This document shows positions 8,106 through 15,433 of a stretch of DNA of 28,876 nucleotides, piece by piece. Source of the stretch: Scatosoma sp045614565 (GTDB taxonomy: Bacteria > Bacillota > Clostridia > Christensenellales > Borkfalkiaceae). The first letter of the stretch is position 1, and every line of letters begins with the position of its first letter. Location of the stretch: assembly GCA_045614565.1 (NCBI GenBank), contig JAZLDG010000049.1, forward strand, positions 1-28,876. Direction: 5' to 3'. Position numbers and translations under genes: made by a program. The notes under the pieces are model-generated. The model searched no databases. It was not told the DNA's origin and saw nothing but the letters and a program-made list of their open reading frames with translations.

Positions 8106-9071
8106 ATGAAATATTTATTTTTCGATATCGAATGTGCGGGCGTGTTCAAAAACGTCGCTAAAATTTGCGCGTTCGGGTATTGCTTGGTGGACGAAAAATT
8201 TAATATTTTGGAAAAAGAAGATATCCTGATTAATCCGCAGGGCGGCTTTCATTTGACCGACCGCAAAGGGGAACAGGGTATCGTTTTGCCGTACGAGTAC
8301 GCCGATTTTAAGAAATATCCCACGTTTTTAGATTACAAGGACAGAATTTACGCGTTGTTGCAAGATAAAGATACGCTCGTTTGCGGGCACGCGTCTATGA
8401 ACGACGTGAAATATTTGAATTTGGAGAGCAAGCGTTTTTCACTCCCGTCCTTTTCGTTTGAGTTCGGGGATACGCAGTTCGTGTATATGCACCGCGTCAA
8501 CGATTTTTCAAGGCAGTTCGGGCTTGGGGCGATCGCCAAGGACTTGGGCGTGGTATTCACGGCTCATCGCGCCGTGGACGATGCGTACGCGACGATGCGG
8601 ATTGCCCAAGCGATGTGCAAAGAAGAAGGGCTTTCGTTTGAAGAGCTTTTGAAAAAGTACCGCGTTACGCTTGGAAAAATTGAGAACTACGAAGTACGCC
8701 AAAACACGTCGGAAGCGTTTGAAGCGTATAAAAAGGAACGCGAAAGCGCGAAAGAAAAGCGCGAACGCGCCAAAGCCGCGTTTCATATCTTCGCCGACCG
8801 CGCCAAACGCAAGCGCGCGAAGGAAGGGAAGCTCAAAAATAAAACGGTTTGCTTTTCGCACGCGTTGGAATTGCAAACCCCGCTCGCCAAACGGTTACTC
8901 ACCGCAGCTTTCGCGCAAGCCGCCCGCGTGACTTTCCGCGCGGAAGAATGTGACGCGTACGTGTGCTTTGAAACGGAAGACGGCGCACGCTTGCAATCGG
9001 CAAAGGATAGAAACGCGCGGATTTTTACGCCGCAGGCGTTCGAGGAGTATTTACAAACGGAAAATGAATGA
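8106..9071 (+). CDS. DnaQ-like DEDDh 3'-5' exonuclease
   Basis: A predicted nuclease of the RNase T / DNA polymerase III epsilon fold. Exo I is FFDIECAG at the very N-terminus (Asp6 and Glu8 from this start), Exo II is GHASMNDVKYLN (near residue 97), and Exo III is HRAVDDAYATMRIAQ (near residue 154) with the DEDDh histidine. After residue 190 comes a basic Lys/Arg/Ala-rich helical stretch and then a small C-terminal alpha/beta region (about 240-321) that I do not recognise; it might be a BRCT-like binding module, which is only a guess. I chose the ATG at 8106 because the open frame upstream runs through the serS hairpin. No clear Shine-Dalgarno is visible. The gene overlaps the next by eight bases. 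Confidence 0.8.
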   Translation: MKYLFFDIECAGVFKNVAKICAFGYCLVDEKFNILEKEDILINPQGGFHLTDRKGEQGIVLPYEYADFKKYPTFLDYKDRIYALLQDKDTLVCGHASMNDVKYLNLESKRFSLPSFSFEFGDTQFVYMHRVNDFSRQFGLGAIAKDLGVVFTAHRAVDDAYATMRIAQAMCKEEGLSFEELLKKYRVTLGKIENYEVRQNTSEAFEAYKKERESAKEKRERAKAAFHIFADRAKRKRAKEGKLKNKTVCFSHALELQTPLAKRLLTAAFAQAARVTFRAEECDAYVCFETEDGARLQSAKDRNARIFTPQAFEEYLQTENE

Positions 9072-10365
9072 ATTACCCCGTCAGTTTATCGAAAATATGA
9101 AAAAACAGCTTCCCCCGTCGCAATGGGAAGCGTTTTTTGCCGTGTACGGAAAAAAGCCGTTCAAGGCGGTACGGCTCAACCCCTTAAAGGGGGATATTGA
9201 GCGGATAAAAGCCCTGCTTCCATTCTTGGGCAAACGCGTGCCTTGGGAAGAAAACGGCTATTATACCGACGAAGAAAAGGTAGGCGCAAGCCCGTACCAT
9301 TTTGCGGGACTGTTCTATTCGCAAGAGCCGTCGGCGATGTCCGCCGCGCCGCTTTTGGACGTGCAAGCGGGCGAACGCGTTTTGGATCTTTGTTCCGCGC
9401 CCGGGGGAAAGGGTACGCAGCTTGCTTGTAAAATGCAGGGCAGGGGCGTTATCGTTTTGAACGAGCCGATTTTATCCCGCGCGAAAATACTTTCGCAAAA
9501 CGTCGAGCGTATGGGTATAACCAACGCCGTGGTGACGAGCGAATTGCCCGAAAAGCTCGCGGAAAAGTTCGTCGGATATTTTGATAAAATTTTGGTGGAC
9601 GCGCCTTGTTCGGGCGAAGGAATGTTCCGCAAAAACGCGGACGAAGCCCTTGCGGAATGGAGCGAAGAAAACGTCGCACTTTGCGCGGCGCGGCAAATCC
9701 GTATTTTGGAGTACGCGACGAAAATGCTCAAAGAGGGCGGTAAGCTTGTGTATTCGACTTGCACCTTTGCAAGAGCAGAAGACGAAGAACAGGTACAAGA
9801 TTACTTGAAAAAAAATACGCAAATGCAGCTTGAAAAAACGGAAAAGCTGTATCCGCACGAAATAGACGGCGAAGGACATTTCGTTGCGCTTTTTACGGCG
9901 AAAAACGGGCAAGAAACACGTGATTTACGCGCGGTTAAGTTGGCGGTTGGGAAAGAAGCGGAACGGGCGTATCGGGCGTTTGAAAAGGCTTTTTTCGTGC
10001 AACCCTTTGCAAAGAATTTGCACGAAGTCAACGGTACGCTGTACGAGCTTCCGAGCGGGGTATTCGACTGGAAAAGCTTGCAGGTTTTGCGGGTGGGGAT
10101 ACGGCTCGGCGAAGTCAAAAACGGTCGGTTTGAGCCAAACCATTCGCTTGCCGCTTGCGTAAAAAAGGAAGCGTGTAAAAACGTAGTGGATTTCTCTATT
10201 AAGGACGCGCGCGTGGAGAAATATTTGCGCGGCGAAACGGTAGAAGCGGAAACGGAAAACGGCTGGTGCGTCGTTTGCGTGGACGGGTTTGCGTTGGGGC
10301 TTGGAAAAGCGGTCAACGGCACGGTAAAAAACCACTTGCCCAAAGCATTACGGAAAATGAAATAA
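9064..10365 (+). CDS. RsmF/YebU-type rRNA (cytosine-C5) methyltransferase, NOL1/NOP2/Sun family
   Basis: A SAM-dependent enzyme expected to make 5-methylcytosine in rRNA. The N-terminal region (residues 1-95) includes RLNPLKG, typical of the family. The SAM-binding motif I is VLDLCSAPGGKGTQLA. Motif IV DAPCSGEGMFRKN and motif VI STCTFARAEDEEQV carry the two catalytic cysteines (PCSG and STCT). The C-terminal part (about 290-433) matches the RsmF accessory and PUA-like region, ending GLGKAVNGTVKNHLPKALR. The length (433) fits the family. The ATG at 9064 overlaps the end of the exonuclease gene (ATG...TGA within eight bases), so translation is probably coupled. A strong terminator begins at its stop codon. 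Confidence 0.9.
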   Translation: MNELPRQFIENMKKQLPPSQWEAFFAVYGKKPFKAVRLNPLKGDIERIKALLPFLGKRVPWEENGYYTDEEKVGASPYHFAGLFYSQEPSAMSAAPLLDVQAGERVLDLCSAPGGKGTQLACKMQGRGVIVLNEPILSRAKILSQNVERMGITNAVVTSELPEKLAEKFVGYFDKILVDAPCSGEGMFRKNADEALAEWSEENVALCAARQIRILEYATKMLKEGGKLVYSTCTFARAEDEEQVQDYLKKNTQMQLEKTEKLYPHEIDGEGHFVALFTAKNGQETRDLRAVKLAVGKEAERAYRAFEKAFFVQPFAKNLHEVNGTLYELPSGVFDWKSLQVLRVGIRLGEVKNGRFEPNHSLAACVKKEACKNVVDFSIKDARVEKYLRGETVEAETENGWCVVCVDGFALGLGKAVNGTVKNHLPKALRKMK

Positions 10366-10394
10366 AAAAGTTCGCTCACGAGCGAACTTTTTTT
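10364..10394. terminator. Bidirectional terminator between the methyltransferase and XRE genes
   Basis: A-tract, 8-bp stem GTTCGCTC/GAGCGAAC (10370-10377 with 10380-10387, loop AC), then seven T. It serves the plus-strand methyltransferase gene and, in reverse, the minus-strand regulator that ends at 10399. Confidence 0.9.
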
Positions 10395-10398
10395 GTGC

Positions 10399-10626
10399 TT
10401 ATTTTTTCTTGACGCTCGGATAACGCCGACGTACTTTCGTTTCCCCTAAAAGGTAATCGATGCTCGTGTCGTAAAACCGAGCAAGCTGAATTAAAATAGT
10501 GGTGGGGATATCGTTTTCACCTGTTTCGTATTTGGAATATCCCGTTTGCGACATTCCCAGCGTTTCCGCGATTTGTTTTTGCGTTAAATCCATATCTTCA
10601 CGCAAATCTCTAATTCGTTGATACAT
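10399..10626 (-). CDS. Small XRE/Cro-C1 family transcriptional regulator
   Basis: A 75-residue protein made almost entirely of one helix-turn-helix domain: RDLREDMDLTQKQIAETLGMSQTGYSKYETG, with the recognition helix around residues 25-36, then PTTILIQLARFYDTSIDYLLGE, and a basic tail VRRRYPSVKKK. There is no ligand or dimerisation domain. AAGGAAG precedes the ATG. It lies 73 bases downstream of the large lipoprotein gene on the same strand, with a hairpin in between, so it may be transcribed by read-through from the lipoprotein promoter. Its target is unknown; it could be local or a general phase regulator. Confidence 0.9.
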   Translation of the reverse strand: MYQRIRDLREDMDLTQKQIAETLGMSQTGYSKYETGENDIPTTILIQLARFYDTSIDYLLGETKVRRRYPSVKKK

Positions 10627-10650
10627 TTTATTTTCTTCCTTGTAAATATA

Positions 10651-10678
10651 CCGCCCTTGCGAATATTCGCAAGGGCGG
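10651..10678 (-). terminator. GC-rich hairpin after the lipoprotein gene
   Basis: A perfect 13-bp inverted repeat (10651-10663 with 10666-10678) follows the minus-strand lipoprotein gene. The minus-strand tail is TATATTTAC rather than a clean T run, so it may be a leaky terminator that lets some transcription reach the XRE gene. On the plus strand it is followed by GGTTTTAA. Confidence 0.55.
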
Positions 10679-10699
10679 GGTTTTAACGCTTACGCGTTA

Positions 10700-13600
10700 T
10701 TATTTGTTTTTTCTTACGCCACGGTTTTTACGGCTCTTTGCGATCATTTTACGAACGATCAAGCTGACTACCGCGAAGAGTAAGGCAACTGCAACGACGA
10801 TGGAGCTTACGAGAAGCCATACGTCCGCACCCGACGTTTCGGTAGTGGTGCTGTCGTCGGTGTCGTCGTCTTCCGTTTCCGCAGGGTCGGTGTTCACCGT
10901 CGTTTCCAACGTTGCGTAATCGGCAAACGTCGTATATTCTTTTTCGCTTTCAAAGCGCAAGTACGCCGTCGAAGCCTTTTGTGCAGGATAGGTCGTTACG
11001 TCGGTTGCATCGTAATCGTCGTAGGAGTTTTCCACGCCGTTTTCGTCAACGCTTTCGTCGTAACGCAAATATTTATTCGTATCGTAGAACGAGAACGCGC
11101 TTTCAAAGTAATCGTTTGCAAGCTGATCGGCGGAAAGCTTTTCTTTCAAGGCGTCGCTCATCGTTTTGAAATTCGCGTCGGTGGGATCGGTTACTTGCCA
11201 CGAGTCGAACGCTACGAACGTGCCGTTAGGATTAACGTCCGTACCCGAAACGCTCGTGTCGCCGTCGCGAGAGCCGCTCCAAACTTCCAAACGGTAGTTT
11301 TTCGCAACGCTGCCCGTATGCACGTAGAAGGTTACGATCGCCCAGTCGTCGCCCGTAGGCGCAACCTTGAACTGCAACGCTTTGCCGTCGATCGCGGTAT
11401 AACGCGCAATCGATTTCGGAAGCTGTTTAACGGGCGTTTTTTGTTCGGGGTATGCGTAAGCGGTTTCGTTCGTTTCGTCGTAGTTATAGAACGCGATGCC
11501 GTCGTTACCTACGTGTTGCCAAAGATCGCTGTATTCATAAGAAACACCGTCCGCAACCGCGAGATGGTCGCCTTTCTTTTCATACGACGCAAGGTTTGCG
11601 TAATACGCGCCTTCTTCATAATCCGCCGCGCCGCTCCATTTCGTATTCACGGTATACAAGCCGTTGGATTGAAGCTTGAACGCTACGTCCGTGTCGCTGT
11701 CGAAATCTTTTGCGGTAGGATCGCTTGCGCAAACGTTACCGTCTTTATCGTACCAGTAGGTAAGATTTCTGCCGATCGAAAGGCTGTTTTCACGGGAATC
11801 GCCGTTCACGTCCGTGAGATATACGTACGCGTTTGCGCCCGCACTTACTTTAACGCGCAAGGAGATTGCTTTATAGGTATTCGCCGCGATCGTTACGTCC
11901 GAACCGAAGAAGCCGTAAGCCTTGGTGCGCGCAACCGTATTTTCCGCGTTCGCGTATTCACCGTTGTAGATAACGAGCGGTTGTTTTGCCGCGCTGCCGA
12001 AAATATCGTTCCAGTTCGCGTTCGTGCCCGCCGCCGTTGCAAGCTTTGCAAGAATGTCGGAATAGTTTGCTTCGTGTTCTTTGTTCAAAAGACCCGCGGT
12101 GGGGTATGCGTTGGTCGAAAGGTCTTTGCCGCCGTTGCTTACGTACGCGCTGCCGCTGAATACGCCTCTATACGTCTTGGGCGTTGCGTAGCCGTTTTCA
12201 ATGCTCGTGCCGCTCAAATTCGTTGCGGAGTCAAAGCCCGTGTCGCTCGTCGTTTCCTTTTCAGGTTTGGAAAGGGTGACTACCTTGGAATACGAACCGC
12301 TGCCCGCGCAATCAAATTCCGCTTCGCTCATATTCGTTTTTTGTTCAAATTTCGCGAACGCCGCGAAACCTGCGTGGTAGGAAGCCTTGGTCGTGTCTTC
12401 AATCGCGGTAGGTCCGAACGTGAAGGTGAAAGAAACTTCTCTTTCCGCGTCCGTTTCGTTGTGAATGAAGAACAGGCATTGTTGCCAACCGTCGTGAATG
12501 TCCGTATCGCCTACGGTAGTACCCGCAATCGCCGTCGTGTCCATAGGACCGATCGTGGTTACGTTCTTGCCGTCGCGAAGCGTAACGTTCGCGCCCGTGA
12601 ACGAGCCCATATCGCTCGTTTTCACGAAGAACGAAATCGCGACTCTGTCGCCCGCCGCCACCTTGATCGCGGGAGATTTCGCCGTGTACGCCGCGCCGCG
12701 GGAAGAAAGGAGCAACAATACTTTTTCATTTTGGGAAATGAACTTGTCTTCCTTGAAATAATCGTCGTACGCCGCTTGCGCGAATTTATTGTCTTCGCCT
12801 AAATAATTCTTTTTGCCGTTCAACGCGCTCACGCCCGAAAGGATTTCCGCAACGTCGTTGTCGGTGTCGAAGCCGATACCGGGATAGGCCACGATATTCG
12901 AGCCTGTGCCGTATACTCTTTCGATGTCCGCGCTCTCAACGGACGTGTATTTCACGCCGCTGTTGTCCGTGTCCGTCGTAGGCAAGCACGTCCAGCCGTT
13001 CAAAATATCGTACGCGCCGAAATTGCTGCCGTAGAAGTTGAGCGCGAATTTCTTGCTTTGATCGTCAAACGCGTTCACTTCCTTAACGGGTGCGTTCAAA
13101 TCAAAGCTTTCGTAGTCCGTTACGCTCGTGTCGAATGTATCGTTGGAAATGGTTTCGCAAACGAGATCGTCGAAGAACGCGTAACCGTTTACGTAGCCGA
13201 GCGTGTCCGTGCCGCCGCCTTGACCAAGACCGAGCACGACCGTGAACGTGGTGTCCGCGTAATACGAGCCTTTGAGCAAGAATTCGTATTGTACCCAACC
13301 GTTGTTTTCGGTTACGCCCGCGGTATTGATGTTTTTAATTTCAAGCGGATCGAGCGAGTTGCCGCCGATGGAGTGCGTTACGGTGATGAACGCGCCCGCG
13401 TCGGTGGGGTTGGCTACGGTGTTGCCGTAGGTGTCGCTGCCCGTGATATCGCTCGTCTTAACCCAAAGGGAGAATTGCGCGCTCGTACCCGCCTTAACCG
13501 TAACGGTCGTGGACGAAGTCGTTTTCTGCGCCGTACCTTTGTTTTCGTAATTACTGTTATAGTAATTGTTGTGTACCATCAAAACTTTGCTATGCGTTTG

Positions 13601-14224
13601 ACCATTTTCGTCCTTGCGATAGCCTTCGCTTTCCTTGAAATCGTGCGTACGGGGGTTCGCAACGGCTACTTTCGCGCCGTCCGCATTTTTAACGAGCGGT
13701 AAATCTTCGTCGTCAATGTTGAAGGATTGATAGAATTTCAAATCGGAAATTTTACGATCGTCGTTATCGTCGTTGTCCTTCCAAGCCTTGTAATATTCAA
13801 GCTTGTCCCGAACGGTCATATCCTTCCAGCTTTCCGAAGCTTGTTCTTCGGTTAATTTGGAAGCTTCCGTTTCGCCGAGCGCAGAAGTCGTAAGGCTCGT
13901 CCAAGCCTCGTCCGCAACGTCCACGATACCGCTTGCAGATTTGGAAGAAATCGCGTTACCGCTCGTCGTCGAGTTATAGGTAACGCCCGACCAACCCGTC
14001 ATTGAAGTTACGATGGGGTTCAGTCCGTTTTTATTGTCGAATGTTTCAAAATCGCCGTTGGTGATCACGGCGTCTTTGGCGATGGGCTCTTCCGTTTTCG
14101 TATCGTCGGAAGAACTGCTCGTTTCGCCGTCACAGGACGCGAATGCAATCACCGTCGAAGTAGCCATCGTCAAGGATAAGAGTAGTGCAAGAAATTTCTT
14201 GCGGGAATTGTCGTTCATTTTCAT
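10700..14224 (-). CDS. Large surface lipoprotein with repeated beta-rich (carbohydrate-binding-like) domains
   Basis: 1174 residues. A lipoprotein signal peptide (KKFLALLLSLTMATSTVIAFASC) puts the lipid-modified Cys at residue 31, followed by an acidic Ser/Thr linker. The body has at least two and perhaps four similar units. Each contains a strand such as LWVKTSD or FFVKTSD near residues 255 and 534, then W(V/Q)Q(Y/C)..F; weaker counterparts are RVKVSAG near 791 and YVHTGS near 968. NGDFETF at the start of the first unit and the aromatic beta pattern resemble CBM4/9-type jelly rolls, by inference only. The C-terminus has an Asp/Thr-rich linker, a TM helix (WLLVSSIVVAVALLFAVVSLIV) and a basic tail, so the protein would be anchored at both ends. 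The start at 14224 is set by AAAAGGCGG five bases upstream. No catalytic motif was seen. Confidence 0.85.
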   Translation of the reverse strand: MKMNDNSRKKFLALLLSLTMATSTVIAFASCDGETSSSSDDTKTEEPIAKDAVITNGDFETFDNKNGLNPIVTSMTGWSGVTYNSTTSGNAISSKSASGIVDVADEAWTSLTTSALGETEASKLTEEQASESWKDMTVRDKLEYYKAWKDNDDNDDRKISDLKFYQSFNIDDEDLPLVKNADGAKVAVANPRTHDFKESEGYRKDENGQTHSKVLMVHNNYYNSNYENKGTAQKTTSSTTVTVKAGTSAQFSLWVKTSDITGSDTYGNTVANPTDAGAFITVTHSIGGNSLDPLEIKNINTAGVTENNGWVQYEFLLKGSYYADTTFTVVLGLGQGGGTDTLGYVNGYAFFDDLVCETISNDTFDTSVTDYESFDLNAPVKEVNAFDDQSKKFALNFYGSNFGAYDILNGWTCLPTTDTDNSGVKYTSVESADIERVYGTGSNIVAYPGIGFDTDNDVAEILSGVSALNGKKNYLGEDNKFAQAAYDDYFKEDKFISQNEKVLLLLSSRGAAYTAKSPAIKVAAGDRVAISFFVKTSDMGSFTGANVTLRDGKNVTTIGPMDTTAIAGTTVGDTDIHDGWQQCLFFIHNETDAEREVSFTFTFGPTAIEDTTKASYHAGFAAFAKFEQKTNMSEAEFDCAGSGSYSKVVTLSKPEKETTSDTGFDSATNLSGTSIENGYATPKTYRGVFSGSAYVSNGGKDLSTNAYPTAGLLNKEHEANYSDILAKLATAAGTNANWNDIFGSAAKQPLVIYNGEYANAENTVARTKAYGFFGSDVTIAANTYKAISLRVKVSAGANAYVYLTDVNGDSRENSLSIGRNLTYWYDKDGNVCASDPTAKDFDSDTDVAFKLQSNGLYTVNTKWSGAADYEEGAYYANLASYEKKGDHLAVADGVSYEYSDLWQHVGNDGIAFYNYDETNETAYAYPEQKTPVKQLPKSIARYTAIDGKALQFKVAPTGDDWAIVTFYVHTGSVAKNYRLEVWSGSRDGDTSVSGTDVNPNGTFVAFDSWQVTDPTDANFKTMSDALKEKLSADQLANDYFESAFSFYDTNKYLRYDESVDENGVENSYDDYDATDVTTYPAQKASTAYLRFESEKEYTTFADYATLETTVNTDPAETEDDDTDDSTTTETSGADVWLLVSSIVVAVALLFAVVSLIVRKMIAKSRKNRGVRKNK

Positions 14225-14289
14225 AACAACCGCCTTTTGGTTTCGTTTTTTAACTACGTTAAGTCGCGCGAAAAATACCACGCTATATT

Positions 14290-14318
14290 ATTTTAATACA
14301 AAATCGGTTTCTTGGCAA
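14290..14318 (-). promoter_or_regulatory. Promoter of the large lipoprotein gene
   Basis: On the minus strand, TTGCCA (14318-14313), a 17-bp spacer and TAAAAT (14295-14290). The predicted leader is about 60 bases. Confidence 0.7.
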
Positions 14319-14410
14319 GCATTTACGACGGCAAAAGCAAGAAAAAGTTTGATAAAATGCAAAAAATTGCGCAAAATGTAGATGATATATTCCGTTGGGG
14401 GTGGTTAAAG

Positions 14411-14779
14411 TTGGAAAGAACGTTACGGGAAAACGCAAAACGCGCCTTTTGCGGCGTGGCGGTTGGCGCGGCAAACAGTTTATTCGGCGGGGGCGGGGGG
14501 ATGTTAGCCGTACCCCTTTTGCAAAAGACGGGCTACAAGGAAAAGGAAGCGCACGCGACCGCGATTTTGGTTATTTTGCCCGTATCCCTGTTCTCCTTTT
14601 TACTTTATTTTTTCCGTGGTTTGTACGATTTTTCCGTGCTGCTTCCCACCGCGATCGGCGTGAGCTTCGGCGGCGCTTTGGGGGCGGCGTTATTAGGCAA
14701 ATTGCCCGTAAAAACGGTCAATCTAATTTTTGCGTTTTTGCAGGCGGCGGCGGGGATTTTTTTGTTTTTTTCAAGGTGA
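14411..14779 (+). CDS. Half-length TSUP (TauE/SafE) family membrane protein, first half
   Basis: A putative anion (sulfite/organosulfonate-type) transporter subunit. The chain has GVAVGAANSLFGGGGGMLAVPLL, the glycine-rich signature of the TSUP N-terminal half, and about four TM segments, ending at a TGA after about 123 residues. Full-length family members have around 250 residues and two such halves. The start is uncertain: I prefer the TTG at 14411, six bases after GGGGGTGG and giving a short N-tail like other half-size members. An ATG at 14357 is in frame but has no ribosome site. The second half follows in the same frame after this stop codon. The two products probably form a heterodimer. 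Confidence 0.75.
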   Translation: MERTLRENAKRAFCGVAVGAANSLFGGGGGMLAVPLLQKTGYKEKEAHATAILVILPVSLFSFLLYFFRGLYDFSVLLPTAIGVSFGGALGAALLGKLPVKTVNLIFAFLQAAAGIFLFFSR

Positions 14780-14782
14780 ATT

Positions 14783-15160
14783 ATGTCCTTTTATTTGTAT
14801 TTGATTTTGGGTTTTTTAGGCGGTATTCCCGCGGGTATGGGAATGGGCGGCGGAACGGTTACGATACCCTTGCTCGTACTCGTCGGCGGCGTGGAGCAAA
14901 AAATTGCGCAATGCGCCAACCTTTTTTCCTTTTTGCCGATGAGTGTGGGGGCATTGAAAAAGCACGCGGAAAACGGACTTTTGAAAACGCGGGGAATTGC
15001 GTGGGTGATCGTACCCGCACTCGTCTTTTCGGTGCTGGGCGCGACGCTTGCGGCATACCTGCCGTCCACGTTTCTTAAAAAGGCGTTCGGAGCGTTTTTA
15101 ATCGGGTTATCCGCAATGACTTTTTACGTCGCGCAAGACCCCAAAAAGAACGGGGCGTGA
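14783..15160 (+). CDS. Half-length TSUP (TauE/SafE) family membrane protein, second half
   Basis: A 125-residue membrane protein with the equivalent signature LGFLGGIPAGMGMGGGTVTIPLL and about four TM segments (roughly residues 3-20, 28-50, 70-92 and 98-116). It is in the same frame as the preceding half and separated from it only by TGA and one codon. AAGGTGA overlapping the upstream stop gives it a good ribosome site, so independent, coupled initiation is more likely than read-through. The substrate cannot be told from the sequence. A terminator follows. Confidence 0.8.
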   Translation: MSFYLYLILGFLGGIPAGMGMGGGTVTIPLLVLVGGVEQKIAQCANLFSFLPMSVGALKKHAENGLLKTRGIAWVIVPALVFSVLGATLAAYLPSTFLKKAFGAFLIGLSAMTFYVAQDPKKNGA

Positions 15161-15171
15161 TAGTATGCAAG

Positions 15172-15202
15172 GGGCGTTTCCAAGACGGGAACGCTCTTTT
15201 TT
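15172..15202 (+). terminator. Terminator of the TSUP pair
   Basis: A 10-bp stem with two G-T pairs (15172-15181 with 15187-15196, loop AAGAC) is followed by six T. The remaining bases up to the Ppx/GppA promoter are AT-rich, with the repeated unit AAATTTTCAAAA, and contain nothing else I recognise. Confidence 0.85.
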
Positions 15203-15289
15203 CTTGGTGCAAAATGCACGAAAAATTCCGCGGAAATTATCGAAAATGAAGAAAAATGATAAATTTTCAAAAAATTTTCAAAAAGGGTA

Positions 15290-15318
15290 TTTACAAATAC
15301 GTTTTTATATGGTAAACT
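15290..15318 (+). promoter_or_regulatory. Promoter of the Ppx/GppA gene
   Basis: TTTACA (15290-15295), a 17-bp spacer and TAAACT (15313-15318), preceded by A/T tracts that may act as an UP element. A TATAAT at 15337-15342 lacks a good -35 and is a weaker alternative. Confidence 0.55.
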
Positions 15319-15347
15319 ATGGGAAAAATCAAACGGTATAATATAAG

Positions 15348-15370
15348 GGCGGCGACGCTTACGCGCCGCC
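15348..15370 (+). other. Leader hairpin upstream of the Ppx/GppA gene
   Basis: GGCGGCG (15348-15354) pairs with CGCCGCC (15364-15370) around a 9-base loop, about 60 bases before the start codon. There is no T run, so it is not a terminator. It may stabilise or regulate the message. Confidence 0.5.
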
Positions 15371-15433
15371 TACTATAACGGAAAAGATAAAATACGGTCG
15401 TTATGAAAAAACGACGAGAGAAAGAGGTAAGAA

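Noticed and set aside
8950..9063. An upstream start for the rRNA methyltransferase
   Set aside because: The extra 38 residues are Arg-rich, lie in the exonuclease gene and are not family-like. ATG 9064 gives the expected N-terminus.
10979..12802. A 607-codon open frame on the plus strand, opposite the large lipoprotein gene
   Set aside because: It is rich in Arg, Val and Phe with no domain, has no ribosome site, and arises from the codon bias of the real minus-strand gene, which has a promoter, a signal peptide and a TM helix.
13058..13702. A 214-codon plus-strand frame within the lipoprotein region
   Set aside because: Antisense shadow with the same Arg/Val-rich bias and no initiation signals.
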